Assembly (NCBI RefSeq): GCF_047495875.1
Contig: NC_092458.1
Location: forward strand, 108,130,227-108,194,226
Direction of reading: 5' to 3'
DNA: 64,000 bases
DNA from: Pithys albifrons albifrons
Lineage: Eukaryota; Chordata; Aves; Passeriformes; Thamnophilidae
The notes under the pieces were generated by a model. That model ran no database searches and was not told the DNA's origin. It saw only the letters and a list, made by a program, of their open reading frames with translations. The translations under genes and the position numbers were made by a program. Below, piece by piece: positions 39,101 through 46,455 of this stretch; the stretch's first letter is position 1, and every line of letters starts with the position of its first letter.

Positions 39101-41384
39101 AATAAAGAAAACCCTTTTGGCCTAGATTCACTTGAAAAAAAAAAGAAAAAGTAAGATTCAAGCAGAAGATATCCCACTGATTTCAGAAGGGGCAATTTCT
39201 GTGTTTGAGGTTAGGGATATATGCTCATATTCTTTCTTGAATCAAAATATATTTAGGAAGATCTCTTCCTTCATCTTCTGAGATGGCAAGAATGGATCAT
39301 ACACAGCAAAGAAATAAAACAGTCCTTCTATTTTAGTGCTATATTGGTGCTGCTCTTTTACATCTTAGATTGGGATTATTACAACAATATCTCTTGGAAA
39401 CTCTAATCAGAAGCAATATCTTGTTTTACTTCATACCACATGAAGACATGCAGTCTTATGCTTTATTTTTATTAATCCTGCTCTTACAAGCAGTTCATTA
39501 TTACTGGTCTTCATAGAAAAAGAAGCCAAATGAGCAAAAGTAAGCCTTTTGCTCATAATGGAACATGAAACAAGCTGCAGGATGATTTATTCAGCCCAAA
39601 TATTACAACTGTTATGTATAATATAATATATTTTCCAATGCAATTCACAACAAATTAAAAAAAAAATTGTCAGTGTACTTTGCATCGTTAGAAATTACTG
39701 AGTTGCTGGCAGCTAATTAAATTAGCTGGTATTGTAGTTCTTTATCTAAACTGATTGAGGTAATGTTGCCATAATTTAAGCTAAAGAAAAGGAAAAAGCA
39801 CATTCATGTAGGCTTGAAGCAAAAATCTAATCATAGCTTCATTGTTTTGGAAATTGCATGTGCATCTATTTTTATTAAAGTATCTATGATTCATGATCTA
39901 TTACTTCATAATGAATCCAGACTTTTTATAATTAATGCAAACTGACTTATGAGTTTACAAGGAAGCAAGATTAAATTCATGCTGGCTTCTCTGTCCTTGG
40001 GATACAACTCTTAGTTCTGTATTTTCCTAGGTAAAATTGCCATGCTATAAAACAAGACAAAAGACAGATATGTGAGGGCAGGAATGAATATAATGTTCAT
40101 AAATGAATAGCTTGTTTATCCCTGTTTCTAAGAATTTATTGGTATTTACTTTGTTTTGGTTTTGTTTTGCTTTTCTAGAAGAGGCACTCGTACCATATAG
40201 TAAACCCAACTTCCCATCCCCTGGTGGCCACAGCTCTTCAGGAACATCTTCTTCTAAAGGATCGACTGGACCTAGAAAAGGTGAAGTCTTGCGAGGAGGT
40301 CACCAACGTAATGCCAGTGACCTTCTCGATATAGGCTATATGGGATCAAACAATCAAGGACAGTTTACTGGTGAATTATGTAAGTTTATCTCTAGCTACA
40401 GTTGAAACTCTCAAATAGACAAAAAGAAAAAAATTCTAAGCCTTTTGTGAAAAGAGTAGGAAGTTTTGTTCAATAATCAGATTAATTTTACCCAGATTTT
40501 TTTTTTGCCATCTGACATGAATTGCATGTGATGACAAACAAATTGCATTCTTCTCTTCTTTGGTTCAGACCAGTTAAAATCTTCCATGCCAATGTTACCT
40601 ACACAGTACATCTTTCGGTGTGTAATGCTAGTGAAGCACAGAGAAAAATTGAAAAAAATTCTAGTAATTTAGAATTTTCTTGGCAAAATATAGCGTGCTT
40701 GTCTTGGAAATGTCATTGATAATTTTTCTCAGAGGAATGAATGAGAATGGTGCTGATTTTTTTGTCATGGTGGTGCCTTCTCCTTAATTTACTATTGTCC
40801 AATGAGCAGTATTCTCTTAGATGGAGAGTCTCTTTTCTTGATTGTGTAGCCCAGTTTTTTGAGTTGTATATCTCAATGCTTTTCCTCAGCATTCCAGAAC
40901 AGTGAAATTATTTCCCAACCCTTTTTCTATTATCACTCAATATCTGTTAAACTTTATATACAACCATGTTGATGCTGCGTATGTGATGCCAGTACCAGAT
41001 GCCAAAGGTTTGACTCTACTGTTTGTAGTACATCAACATTGCAGCAAGCTCAGGCATACTGATATGTTTGCTAATAAAAGCAGTGCAGCCACTGGCATGT
41101 CTGCATCCTGTTGCTGCAGTCAAACCCTCAGTACCTCTGACAGTTGCTGCTCAGTAGCTTGTAAGAGGTGACCCACAAAGCCTGAAATGTGCAGTCTCAG
41201 ATGTGGTGTTGGTAAGTGTTGAATTTTAGCATCCATTGCTTTTCATCTTAGAAGCAATTAACTCTCTTCTCAAAATCTATTTAATATTCATCCTGTGCTG
41301 CAGTAATATTGCCATAGGCTCTGTTTTCTAGGTTTTTTTCACTTATTACAACCTCTTTCTCTCTTTTTGTTTCTCTCTATAGAG
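1..41384 (+). CDS. ROBO2: ROBO2 (roundabout guidance receptor 2), 3' coding part, spliced
   Basis: ROBO2 is a single-pass membrane receptor for Slit ligands that controls axon repulsion and midline crossing. This window encodes most of its cytoplasmic tail; the ectodomain and membrane segment lie upstream. Coding parts are 1-158, 530-655 (optional), 4993-5149, 10084-10344, 13595-13809, 23148-23330 (optional), 27916-28086, 35400-35660 (probably optional), 40179-40379 and 41383-41384. All introns are GT-AG and every junction keeps frame, giving 577 codons plus stop when all exons are used. Tail motifs appear in order: CC1 (PYATTQ), CC2 ([11 protein letters not shown]), CC3 ([10 protein letters not shown]) and the C-terminus GQFTGEL. 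It is called ROBO2 rather than ROBO1 because of [36 protein letters not shown] and the TGEL end; as I remember it, ROBO1 ends differently (EELEETES). The partner assignments for each motif are family knowledge, not read from this sequence. Confidence 0.96.
159..529 (+). other. ROBO2 intron (371 bp)
   Basis: Short intron with donor gtaatt and acceptor ending ctttag. I see no repeat or other gene in it. It is very short compared with the next intron, so the following cassette exon lies close to exon 1-158. Confidence 0.85.
530..655 (+). CDS. ROBO2: ROBO2 cassette exon between CC1 and CC2
   Basis: This exon is 126 bp (42 codons), phase 1 at both ends, flanked by acceptor AG at 528-529 and a weak donor gttggt at 656. 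It reads [20 protein letters not shown], then [20 protein letters not shown] and LSG. As I recall, human ROBO2 has isoforms with and without this segment. ROBO1 has a related stretch at the same place (DYR, NQS.D, NSS.R), which suggests the exon predates the ROBO1/ROBO2 split. The segment is rich in Ser, Thr and Asn, so it is probably disordered and phosphorylatable. Skipping it joins 158 to 4993 in frame. Inclusion in this species is inferred, not shown. Confidence 0.88.
656..4992 (+). other. ROBO2 intron (4.3 kb)
   Basis: AT-rich intron with no other gene visible. It holds a 23-bp sequence present twice (785-807 and 1923-1945), a 19-bp perfect tandem duplication at 3591-3628 and a strongly pyrimidine-rich + strand between about 2,800 and 3,370. 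Small ORFs here lack any recognisable protein features. It ends in a T-rich tract and gatttgcag before exon 4993. Confidence 0.8.
3591..3628. repeat. 19-bp perfect tandem duplication
   Basis: The unit ccacaaccagaggtgaaag occurs twice head to tail with no mismatch (3591-3609 and 3610-3628). Perfect identity suggests a recent slippage or duplication event. Confidence 0.9.
4993..5149 (+). CDS. ROBO2: ROBO2 exon with CC2 (LPPPP) motif
   Basis: This exon has 157 bp, enters in phase 1 and leaves in phase 2. It follows acceptor ttgcag and ends before donor gtaatt at 5150. It encodes a lysine-rich start ([20 protein letters not shown]), then [19 protein letters not shown] and [20 protein letters not shown] is the CC2 motif; LPPPP is a known ligand of Ena/VASP EVH1 domains, linking the receptor to actin regulation. 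The basic cluster just before CC2 is a clear feature of this exon. It appears constitutive: it has no symmetric phase, so skipping it alone would break the frame. Confidence 0.95.
5150..10083 (+). other. ROBO2 intron (4.9 kb)
   Basis: AT-rich intron with donor gtaatt and acceptor ttcattttag. I see no transposon that I can name and no second gene. The only notable pattern is a short local repeat of the aagaaatctt / gagaaatctt type near 8,045-8,075. Confidence 0.75.
10084..10344 (+). CDS. ROBO2: ROBO2 exon, acidic and Pro/Thr-rich tail segment
   Basis: This exon is 261 bp, phase 2 at both ends. It follows ttttag and ends before donor gtaaat; the split tryptophan codon (tg+g) is completed at 13595. 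It encodes [19 protein letters not shown], an acidic run [15 protein letters not shown], then [32 protein letters not shown] and [18 protein letters not shown]. The TPP, SP and TPSP pairs are possible proline-directed kinase sites. The protein match to vertebrate ROBO2 is close to identity as I remember it, so this part of the tail seems strongly conserved. Confidence 0.96.
10345..13594 (+). other. ROBO2 intron (3.25 kb)
   Basis: Contains the palindromic transposon remnant at 12103-12226 and a G-rich run at 12492-12513 with enough G-tracts for a G-quadruplex on the + strand. A locally GC-richer stretch near 11,240-11,480 has no recognised content. The intron ends in tttgtgtag before exon 13595. 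Confidence 0.8.
12103..12226. mobile_element. Palindromic MITE-like remnant of an ancient DNA transposon
   Basis: Two arms, cttaagtatatgcttaa at 12123-12139 and its exact reverse complement at 12190-12206, match over 17 of 17 bases. Weaker complementarity continues outward (ggccttgatccagcaaat against ttttgcttgattggg). The centre holds ttgacttcaattg. This layout resembles an old, non-autonomous palindromic repeat found widely in reptile, bird and mammal genomes, which I know from its typical 'gatccagcaa...cttaagca' ends. I cannot name the family with certainty. The outer ends are approximate. Confidence 0.65.
13595..13809 (+). CDS. ROBO2: ROBO2 exon with long acidic run
   Basis: This exon is 215 bp, enters in phase 2 and leaves in phase 1, with acceptor tgtgtag and donor gtaacc. 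It encodes [60 protein letters not shown] and [12 protein letters not shown]. The acidic run of about 15 Asp and Glu residues is lengthened by repeated GAT/GAG/GAA codons, so its length may vary between species by slippage. The following codon (g+gt or g+gc) is glycine whether splicing goes to 23148 or to 27916, so cassette choice does not change the junction residue. Confidence 0.95.
19635..20160 (-). mobile_element. CR1 LINE 3' fragment
   Basis: The + strand begins with catagaatcataaaat, the reverse complement of a CR1 tail, followed by ttggaagggacctttaaagg and 'gttgctcagggccccatgcaacctggc', then 'ttctctggacaacctattccagtgtctcaccaccctca' and 'ctcttctccaggctgaacaacctcagctctctcagcctg'. This order is the hallmark of avian CR1 3' ends in antisense orientation. 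It is truncated at its 5' end near 20160 and moderately diverged. A 145-codon open frame on the opposite strand of the element is a by-product and not a gene. Confidence 0.92.
22717..22760. repeat. A-rich low-complexity tract
   Basis: Runs of A broken by single C bases (aaacaaaacaaaaaacccaa type). Low complexity; no gene or element is evident. Confidence 0.85.
22917..23092 (+). repeat. Diverged 91-bp tandem duplication before cassette exon
   Basis: Copy 1 (about 22917-23007) and copy 2 (about 23008-23092) align at a fixed offset of 91 bp. Shared blocks include ctctgtca, gaaaggacata and gggtctttaagctt, with scattered substitutions between the copies. The second copy ends about 55 bp before exon 23148, where branch-point and silencer or enhancer elements would be expected. 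Confidence 0.88.
23148..23330 (+). CDS. ROBO2: ROBO2 cassette exon, [10 protein letters not shown] segment
   Basis: This exon is 183 bp (61 codons), phase 1 at both ends. The acceptor is tttttag and the donor gtttgt is weak. It encodes [40 protein letters not shown] and [20 protein letters not shown], then a split glycine. ROBO1 carries a similar segment at the same position (SMINGWGSASEED...FAQAVAAAAEYAG from memory), so it is an ancestral tail module. As I recall, the standard 1378-residue human ROBO2 skips it while longer isoforms include it. The second half, [14 protein letters not shown], looks like a short amphipathic helix in an otherwise disordered tail. Skipping it joins 13809 to 27916 in frame. 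Confidence 0.9.
23331..27915 (+). other. ROBO2 intron (4.6 kb)
   Basis: AT-rich with no second gene visible. It has a short (TA)n run at about 27258-27273. It ends in an unusually long T-rich tract (about 27878-27915, broken by a few A and C bases) before exon 27916, which makes a strong acceptor. Confidence 0.78.
27916..28086 (+). CDS. ROBO2: ROBO2 exon, basic/proline tail segment
   Basis: This exon is 171 bp (57 codons), phase 1 at both ends. It sits between a T-rich acceptor and the ideal donor gtaagt. It encodes [40 protein letters not shown] and [16 protein letters not shown]. The two RPRP motifs and the KKHKGGR basic cluster stand out. The next codon is Asp when spliced to 35400 (giving TDDLPPPP) or Glu when spliced to 40179 (giving [10 protein letters not shown]). 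It is symmetric, but its strong splice sites suggest it is normally included. Confidence 0.95.
29187..29252 (-). mobile_element. Short CR1 LINE 3' tail fragment
   Basis: The + strand reads gaatcataaaatcatagaat, then ttgaaaggaacccataagaa and aaatccaactc. This matches the reverse complement of the last 60 or so bases of CR1. Only the tail is left. Confidence 0.75.
31308..31364. repeat. A-rich low-complexity tract
   Basis: About 57 bp of A with single C or G interruptions. No SINE or LINE body is recognised beside it. Confidence 0.9.
34906..35180 (-). mobile_element. Composite SINE: tRNA-Gln-like head, 5S-rRNA-like segment, body (copy 1)
   Basis: Read on the minus strand, the element starts with a tRNA-Gln(CUG)-like head (+ strand 35103-35177). 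It has box A tggtgtaatgg, anticodon region ggactctgaatcc and box B gttcgagtc. Next is a 5S-rRNA-like piece (about 35031-35090: catccgatcccgtcaggtct, ggctaagcacggtc) with its 3' half deleted. The body follows (gaggacttcactgtcactgt, aagctcgctcggctgtgcc, gggccagttctgcgcacgct) and a short CA-rich tail. It is flanked by a near-perfect 12-bp target-site duplication, ctgtaagttttt (34894-34905) and ctgtcagttttt (35181-35192), which fixes both ends. The body matches copy 2 at 59741-60063. It is a retroposon and not a functional tRNA, since the acceptor stem does not pair well. Confidence 0.88.
35400..35660 (+). CDS. ROBO2: ROBO2 exon with CC3 (LPPPPDPPP) motif
   Basis: This exon is 261 bp (87 codons), phase 1 at both ends. 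The acceptor is ttttttag and the donor gtgtgt lies in a GT repeat. It encodes [57 protein letters not shown] and [20 protein letters not shown], then [17 protein letters not shown] corresponds to CC3, the proline motif that binds the SH3 domains of srGAP proteins in Robo receptors, which lowers Cdc42/Rac activity downstream of Slit. The rest is polar and rich in Arg, Gln and Ser. The exon is symmetric with a poor donor; skipping it joins 28086 to 40179 in frame and would remove CC3. Whether skipping happens here is inferred. Confidence 0.93.
35661..40178 (+). other. ROBO2 intron (4.5 kb)
   Basis: Starts with an 11-base GT repeat (35661-35671) that includes the donor. The remainder is AT-rich unique sequence without recognised repeats or genes. 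It ends in ttgcttttctag before exon 40179. Confidence 0.78.
40179..40379 (+). CDS. ROBO2: ROBO2 penultimate exon, C-terminal segment
   Basis: This exon is 201 bp (67 codons), phase 1 at both ends, with acceptor ttttctag and an ideal donor gtaagt at 40380. It encodes [40 protein letters not shown] and [20 protein letters not shown], then GQFTGEL. The last base, t40379, is the first base of the stop codon, completed by ag at 41383-41384. If the intron is retained or an internal poly(A) site is used, the frame instead reads through to CKFISSYS and a TGA at 40403-40405. The [17 protein letters not shown] block is nearly identical to the mammalian C-terminus as I remember it. Confidence 0.95.
40380..41382 (+). 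other. ROBO2 last intron (1.0 kb)
   Basis: Donor gtaagt and a pyrimidine-rich acceptor ending ttctctctatag. It contains no recognised element. It separates the first base of the stop codon from its last two bases. Confidence 0.85.
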
Positions 41385-42790
41385 TAGTTGAGAAGACACA
41401 TTGCAAGCTGCTCTGATGGACCATCAGGTCTGAACTCATGGAAGTGATGACACTAAACAGTGCAATGAACATTTTCTTTATTTATGTACTATTAAAAGAA
41501 CTGTAAATGCAATGTAAAGACACACAGCCACACATATCCCACAGATTCTTTACTTGTGTTCTTCTCTTTAATACACCATCCACCTTAAACTATTCCTTGT
41601 CAGGAGTATATAAAAAAGAAAGAAAAAAAATCACCCTCCAGGAAGAAAAGGATTTCCTTCTGTATATAATTTCTTTTATTGCATTGCTATGCAAGCTCAC
41701 CTTCTTTTTAGCTATGTTCATATTCATGTCTGTTTTTACTGGTCTGTTGTACTATATGTGAATTAATAGGCTGTGGTGCCATATATTAACTTTTAATTGT
41801 GTAACTTTTATGTTTAAAGTTTGCACTGCAATTTTATTTGGTGATAAGCACAAAACTCTACTCCTCATAACATGAAGAAAAAAAGAGACTGAATGTGTGG
41901 AGAAGGTTTACGTCCTGTAAACTACTTTGGATAACGCTGGATGTAAAGGAGTATGTTAGGTGGTTTTCCATTGGGGTGTAGAAATGAGAGTGACAGGCAA
42001 AAATGATGTCAGAGAAGACATTAGAGACAGATTTAAACCTTTTAAAAGCAAGCAACATAGTTGCTCTTCCTATTTAAGAAGGGGTCAGAAGTTGAAAGTG
42101 TGAGATTAAAGGGCGAATATGAAAATTAAAGGTAGCATGAGATGGCCTAGACCCTTTCATTAGAATGATGACCTAAGTATGTGTTTTTAGCCATCCCATA
42201 CCAGTAAGTAAAGGGGAAGATAAACAAACCTTGCTACAAACAAAAGAACTTAAGGTGTTTCACTAAAGCTGTTTTTATATTGCAGTTTTAAAAGAATTAT
42301 TACCATTCATTTCTCTAGCCCAAAATACAAGACAGAGATTTTCCAGGAGAAACAAACTGTATAAACTCAAGGAATACCTAGCAAGAAGTTAAGGATGCAA
42401 TTTATTATTAAGACATATTCAGGCTGCTTCCAAAAAATTGAAATGTCAGAGTATCTTATTTCATCTTTCCAATACATGTACAGTAGAATAGAAGATAGAG
42501 CTGCACCACTGAAATTCATGACATTACTTGTTTTCATGCAGTCTACACAACCCTTTCTGTTCTGTTACTTGAAGTCTGCAAGAGCTGAAGTTGGATCCAC
42601 TAAATTTGTAGTAGTGTTTAGTGTTTCGAAGGAAAGCAGTCAAATTATTTTCAACTTGCTTTAAATATATTTCTGGCAATACAATATATCCAAAAGTTGG
42701 ATAAAGCAAAGAAAATCTTTGACCTGCATTTTAGCGAGTGACTTTCATACCCTGCTATGATGAGGAAATAACACATTTATACACTTTTTG

Positions 42791-42796
42791 AATAAA
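42791..42796 (+). promoter_or_regulatory. Candidate proximal poly(A) signal AATAAA
   Basis: Canonical hexamer in the 3'UTR about 1.4 kb after the stop codon. A moderately T/G-rich stretch follows. Use is inferred. Confidence 0.4.
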
Positions 42797-44189
42797 CCAG
42801 ACTCTGTAAGTGGACATTAATGACAGCATCATGTTTCTTCATTAATTTTCATGACTTTGTCCAAATCTTCTGTACTTCTCAAATCTCAATGAGTAAATTG
42901 TCAAGCTTTTCTTAGAATATTATATGTGGATAGCCCACCCATTACTTTGATGCTTAATTTAAGTATTAAATCTTACAGCTTCTATTAGTTATCTGACCAT
43001 GAACACAAGTTTCCATTGAATACCTTTCTCATATAACCAGTCTATGTTGTTTTATATATTGCCTTGGAGCTCACCAGTATTAAGAACACTTTTAGTAATG
43101 GCAGAACTTTAGAAAAGTAAATTACAAAGCTAAATATGTGTTGCTTTTCATTTCATTAACTTGTTCCATGATAAGATAAAACACTACAGCCATCAACTAT
43201 AACTCAGCACCACTGAGTATTTAAAATATGCTAGTAAATTTCCTTAAGTCAAGCTGTGTTATTTAGCCAATTATAAACAAAAAAACTTCAGAAAAAAATG
43301 TATGAATTTATTTATATATGTGACCAATGAGTATATGTCATTTTCCTGCTTGTTAAAACACTGTAGTTAAAAACATTTCTTAAAAATGTTCAACTAAGAT
43401 AAAGAATGCATCATAATTGCATTTTTTTGTTTTATTTTGGTATTATCATATGAAGAGAAGACTATTCAGAGTACAAATCAAATTTAATTTTCTGGAAAAT
43501 GTTTAACTTAGTCATGGATTGATTTTTTTCCTTTTAATTCAAAAGCTTGTGCTGAGCTTTGGTGGAACACCTTACTCACTATATTCTATTCAAAATTCAG
43601 TATCATTAGAGGTTGATAAAGCCATCCCAATTACCTTCAATTACGTGTTTTATCTCTTCCACTGGAAAGTAAATGTGTGTCAGTATTAAAGCTGTGCAGT
43701 ACCATGATATTCACTAACTTGTTCATCTGCTTCTGTACATTTTTGTTCATTAATAATTTGCTTACAATATTACATAAGGTGTTGTTGTGTATGGCAAAGT
43801 GTCTCCATTATCTTACAGGTGATGTCTCTTCTTTTTTTTTCTCTCTCTTTTCTATACAGTGTACTTCCAATGAACCACAGTACATATTTTTTAAAATGCC
43901 ATTTGATTTACTATTTTAAAATAAGTATTCTTCTTTTTTAAAAAAAAATTAAAACATTTATTGTGAATAATGTGTTTAAAGAAAAGGGATGTTGTGGCAG
44001 CACTTAGAATTGTTTTTTAATTTGGTTTTTTTTTTAAAAAAAACCCTGTTGATTGGCTACAGTTTGTTCACGAAAAGTATGACCTCTTAATGTGTTTCAT
44101 TGGTATTGTTAGTGCAGCAAAGTTTAATTGGCATAAGAAGTCGGTTAATAGTACTGTTGAAGTGTGTATTGTATATTTACTGGGGAAAA

Positions 44190-44195
44190 AATAAA
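44190..44195 (+). promoter_or_regulatory. Candidate distal poly(A) signal AATAAA
   Basis: Canonical hexamer about 2.8 kb after the stop codon, after a long AU-rich stretch typical of a neuronal 3'UTR. A strong GU-rich downstream element is not obvious, so confidence is limited. Confidence 0.5.
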
Positions 44196-44429
44196 ACATA
44201 TTCACATTTCAAATCTATGTTAAAAGACTTTGAGTAAGGAGTCAATATGTGAAAACCCAAACTGGGAAAATCAGGCAATAATAACATAGACTGAGCTATA
44301 ATCATCACTGTCCACTTACAGGTGACAAGGAACATTTTATATGCTGGTTTTTGAACTAAGCTAAGAGCTGTCTTATAAATAGGCCAGTAGTGATAAACAT
44401 TGCCTGTCACAGGGGTTTCTGTTTAATGT

Positions 44430-44510
44430 CCTGTCTATACTGGGAATAGTTGTACCAGTGTAATTACACTGATACAGCTATTCCAGCAAACATTTGTATA
44501 CGTGCTGTCT
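44430..44510. mobile_element. Palindromic MITE-like remnant (second family)
   Basis: The core is a perfect-centre palindrome: arms 44443-44463 and 44464-44484 are reverse complements at 19 of 21 positions, with no spacer (ggaatagttgtaccagtgta / ttacactgatacagctattc). The left flank gtctatactg resembles the 'tgtctacac' ends of an ancient palindromic repeat common in amniotes. Family name uncertain; outer limits approximate. Confidence 0.6.
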
Positions 44511-46388
44511 CCAGCTACAGCAAGGACCCAAGTGCTCAGCTTACTTTGCTGAAGGCCTGTAAAGTAGTGGATGTGTAAAACCTGTGTTCTGTGGGTCTGA
44601 ACCCTTGGGCTTAGGGTTTTGTACTGGTGGAGCTACTGCCAGCCCAGTACAGAATACCCCCAAAATGTGTGAAGAGATGTCAGGTCAATTTTTCTCAATC
44701 TTTACGTTGAATACATACTCAATTTGAAATGCAGGAGGGCTGAAGGACCAAATAATAAATTGCTACATGTACTTCAGTGGTGTATTGCTGTATAGGCAGC
44801 CATTTCAGTGATGCAAAGAACTGATATTTCTTGGTTATGGTGGGGTTTTTTTTCTCAAGTCCTTATCCAAGTCAGTATACTTTTTGAATACCTTTTGGTT
44901 GTCACCTGAAATGCAACAGAAACATTGTTCCTTGGGGAAAGTACAAAAGATAACGTGCATGGAATGTTTAGTCTATTAATTTAACTATACACCAGTGCAA
45001 AAGGAAGACATGACTGTTTGAAATAATTATATGCTGGTTTATGATTGCCTCAGCCTATACATTGCCAGCCATGAAAAAAGGTGTGCACTAAGGCTGAGAA
45101 AGAGTCCTCACAACTGACAGAGGAAAGGTAATTGGGTTGGGGGAGATTTTGGCAGGAACCTTTTTTTTAAAAAAAAATACAGGCAGCTCCTTTGGCTTGT
45201 CTAGAATTTATGCAGTTTTGGGGGTTTTATGATTAATGGCCTTGTGGAGATTTAGCAGAGGAACTAGAAATCAAAAAAGCTGGTCTTCTGTAAAGATTTA
45301 GGAGAACTTGTTTGCTGAGGGGAGGATTTTTTTAATTTAATTTTTATTTTTTAACACATGTTTTGTGTTCCATCTATCTGGAACACATTAGCTAAAAAAT
45401 AAATTATTTTTGAAAACCATGTGGGCAACAGACATTTCATTTAGGAGGTAAATTCAAATAACAGGAAAATGACAAAAAGTAGTATTGAAACAGGGAACAC
45501 ATACACTGGCTTAGAATCAGCAAAGTTCAGCACAGTTTCACATGTAATTTTGAACTGTATAAGAATATGCATAAACTTTGTTGCTTTTGGTTTCCATACC
45601 AAAACAAATTATTCGAAGTCCATAGGAGGTCTAGATCCTTGGGACACTGAATCTAGTACTTTATGTTAAATGTGTGGTTAATCCAAGCCAGTGGGACTAT
45701 AGGTATGTTCAGCCTTGGCTGTTTGCCCAACAGAAAATCTCCAGCTGGGAAGCCCACATGGCTTTAGGCTCACTGGATTTCAATGGATCCCAGGCATCAT
45801 GGATGCAGAGGCAGGTCACTTCCCTGAGGATGGAATTTCTCAGGGCAGGGAAGGTCTTTGATGACTTAGGCACTGTGGTGGTTTGCACTGGGACCTCTTA
45901 GGCATGTCCCACATTTTGGAACATCCTCCCCAGTCCTGCCATGGTCTGTGTACTCAGTGCTGAGCAAACCCTGCTCGATGTAGCTTGTTCCCTGCTTCTC
46001 TTTAGGGGTGACCTCTTTCCCTGCCAACACTCCTCACCCAAAATAACAGACACAACCCAGAGAGATCTCATGGCACCCAGAGAAGTAGGGCCATTGCCTA
46101 CGTGCTGTGAAGGTGGACTGGTTGTTTGGGGAGAGCTAACTCTGAGTTCTATTGTTGGTGTGAGGACCATGTTCCTCTCTAGCCTATTTAACTGTGTAGC
46201 TACATCCAGGAAGATCACGGTAGAAAACAAGTTCCTAGAGCACAGCTCAGCATTGCACCATCTCTTCTGGCATTTACTCATAGATAATCCTGAGTTCACT
46301 GCCGGCTTTTTGCCACATCCTGAGGACTCAAGTGGCTTATGCTGCCATTTAGGCAAGAGAGGTTGTTTCTCTTGCTGCAGCAGAATGG

Positions 46389-46455
46389 CAAAAGAAAAAA
46401 ACAAAACAACCAAAAAACCCACAAACCCCGAAACAAACAAAAAACCCTCCAAAAA
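46389..46455. repeat. A/C-rich low-complexity tract
   Basis: A runs with C interruptions (aaaacaaaacaaccaaaaaa type). Low complexity; it accounts for part of the long open frames that cross it. Confidence 0.85.

Larger units (their letters stand above)
41383..44210 (+). other. ROBO2: ROBO2 terminal exon: end of stop codon and 3'UTR
   Basis: The exon opens with ag, which completes TAG with t40379; a second in-frame TAG follows at once (agtagttgag). The next 150 bases (agctgctctgatggaccatc, gaagtgatgacactaaacag, caatgaacattttctttatt) match the mammalian ROBO2 3'UTR as I recall it, so this part is strongly conserved. The UTR is AU-rich with several ATTTA motifs and a Pumilio-type site TGTATATA at 41661-41668. 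The end is set at the AATAAA at 44190; an earlier AATAAA at 42791 could give a shorter form. The exact cleavage site is not visible in the sequence. Confidence 0.75.

Noticed and set aside
40380..40405. CKFISSYS as the normal ROBO2 C-terminus
   Set aside because: The base before it is followed by an ideal donor gtaagt, and splicing to 41383 gives the known TGEL end with a stop. It is kept only as an intron-retention alternative.
1..41384. ROBO1 instead of ROBO2
   Set aside because: CC motifs are shared, but the linker sequences and the TGEL terminus fit ROBO2; ROBO1 has a different end.
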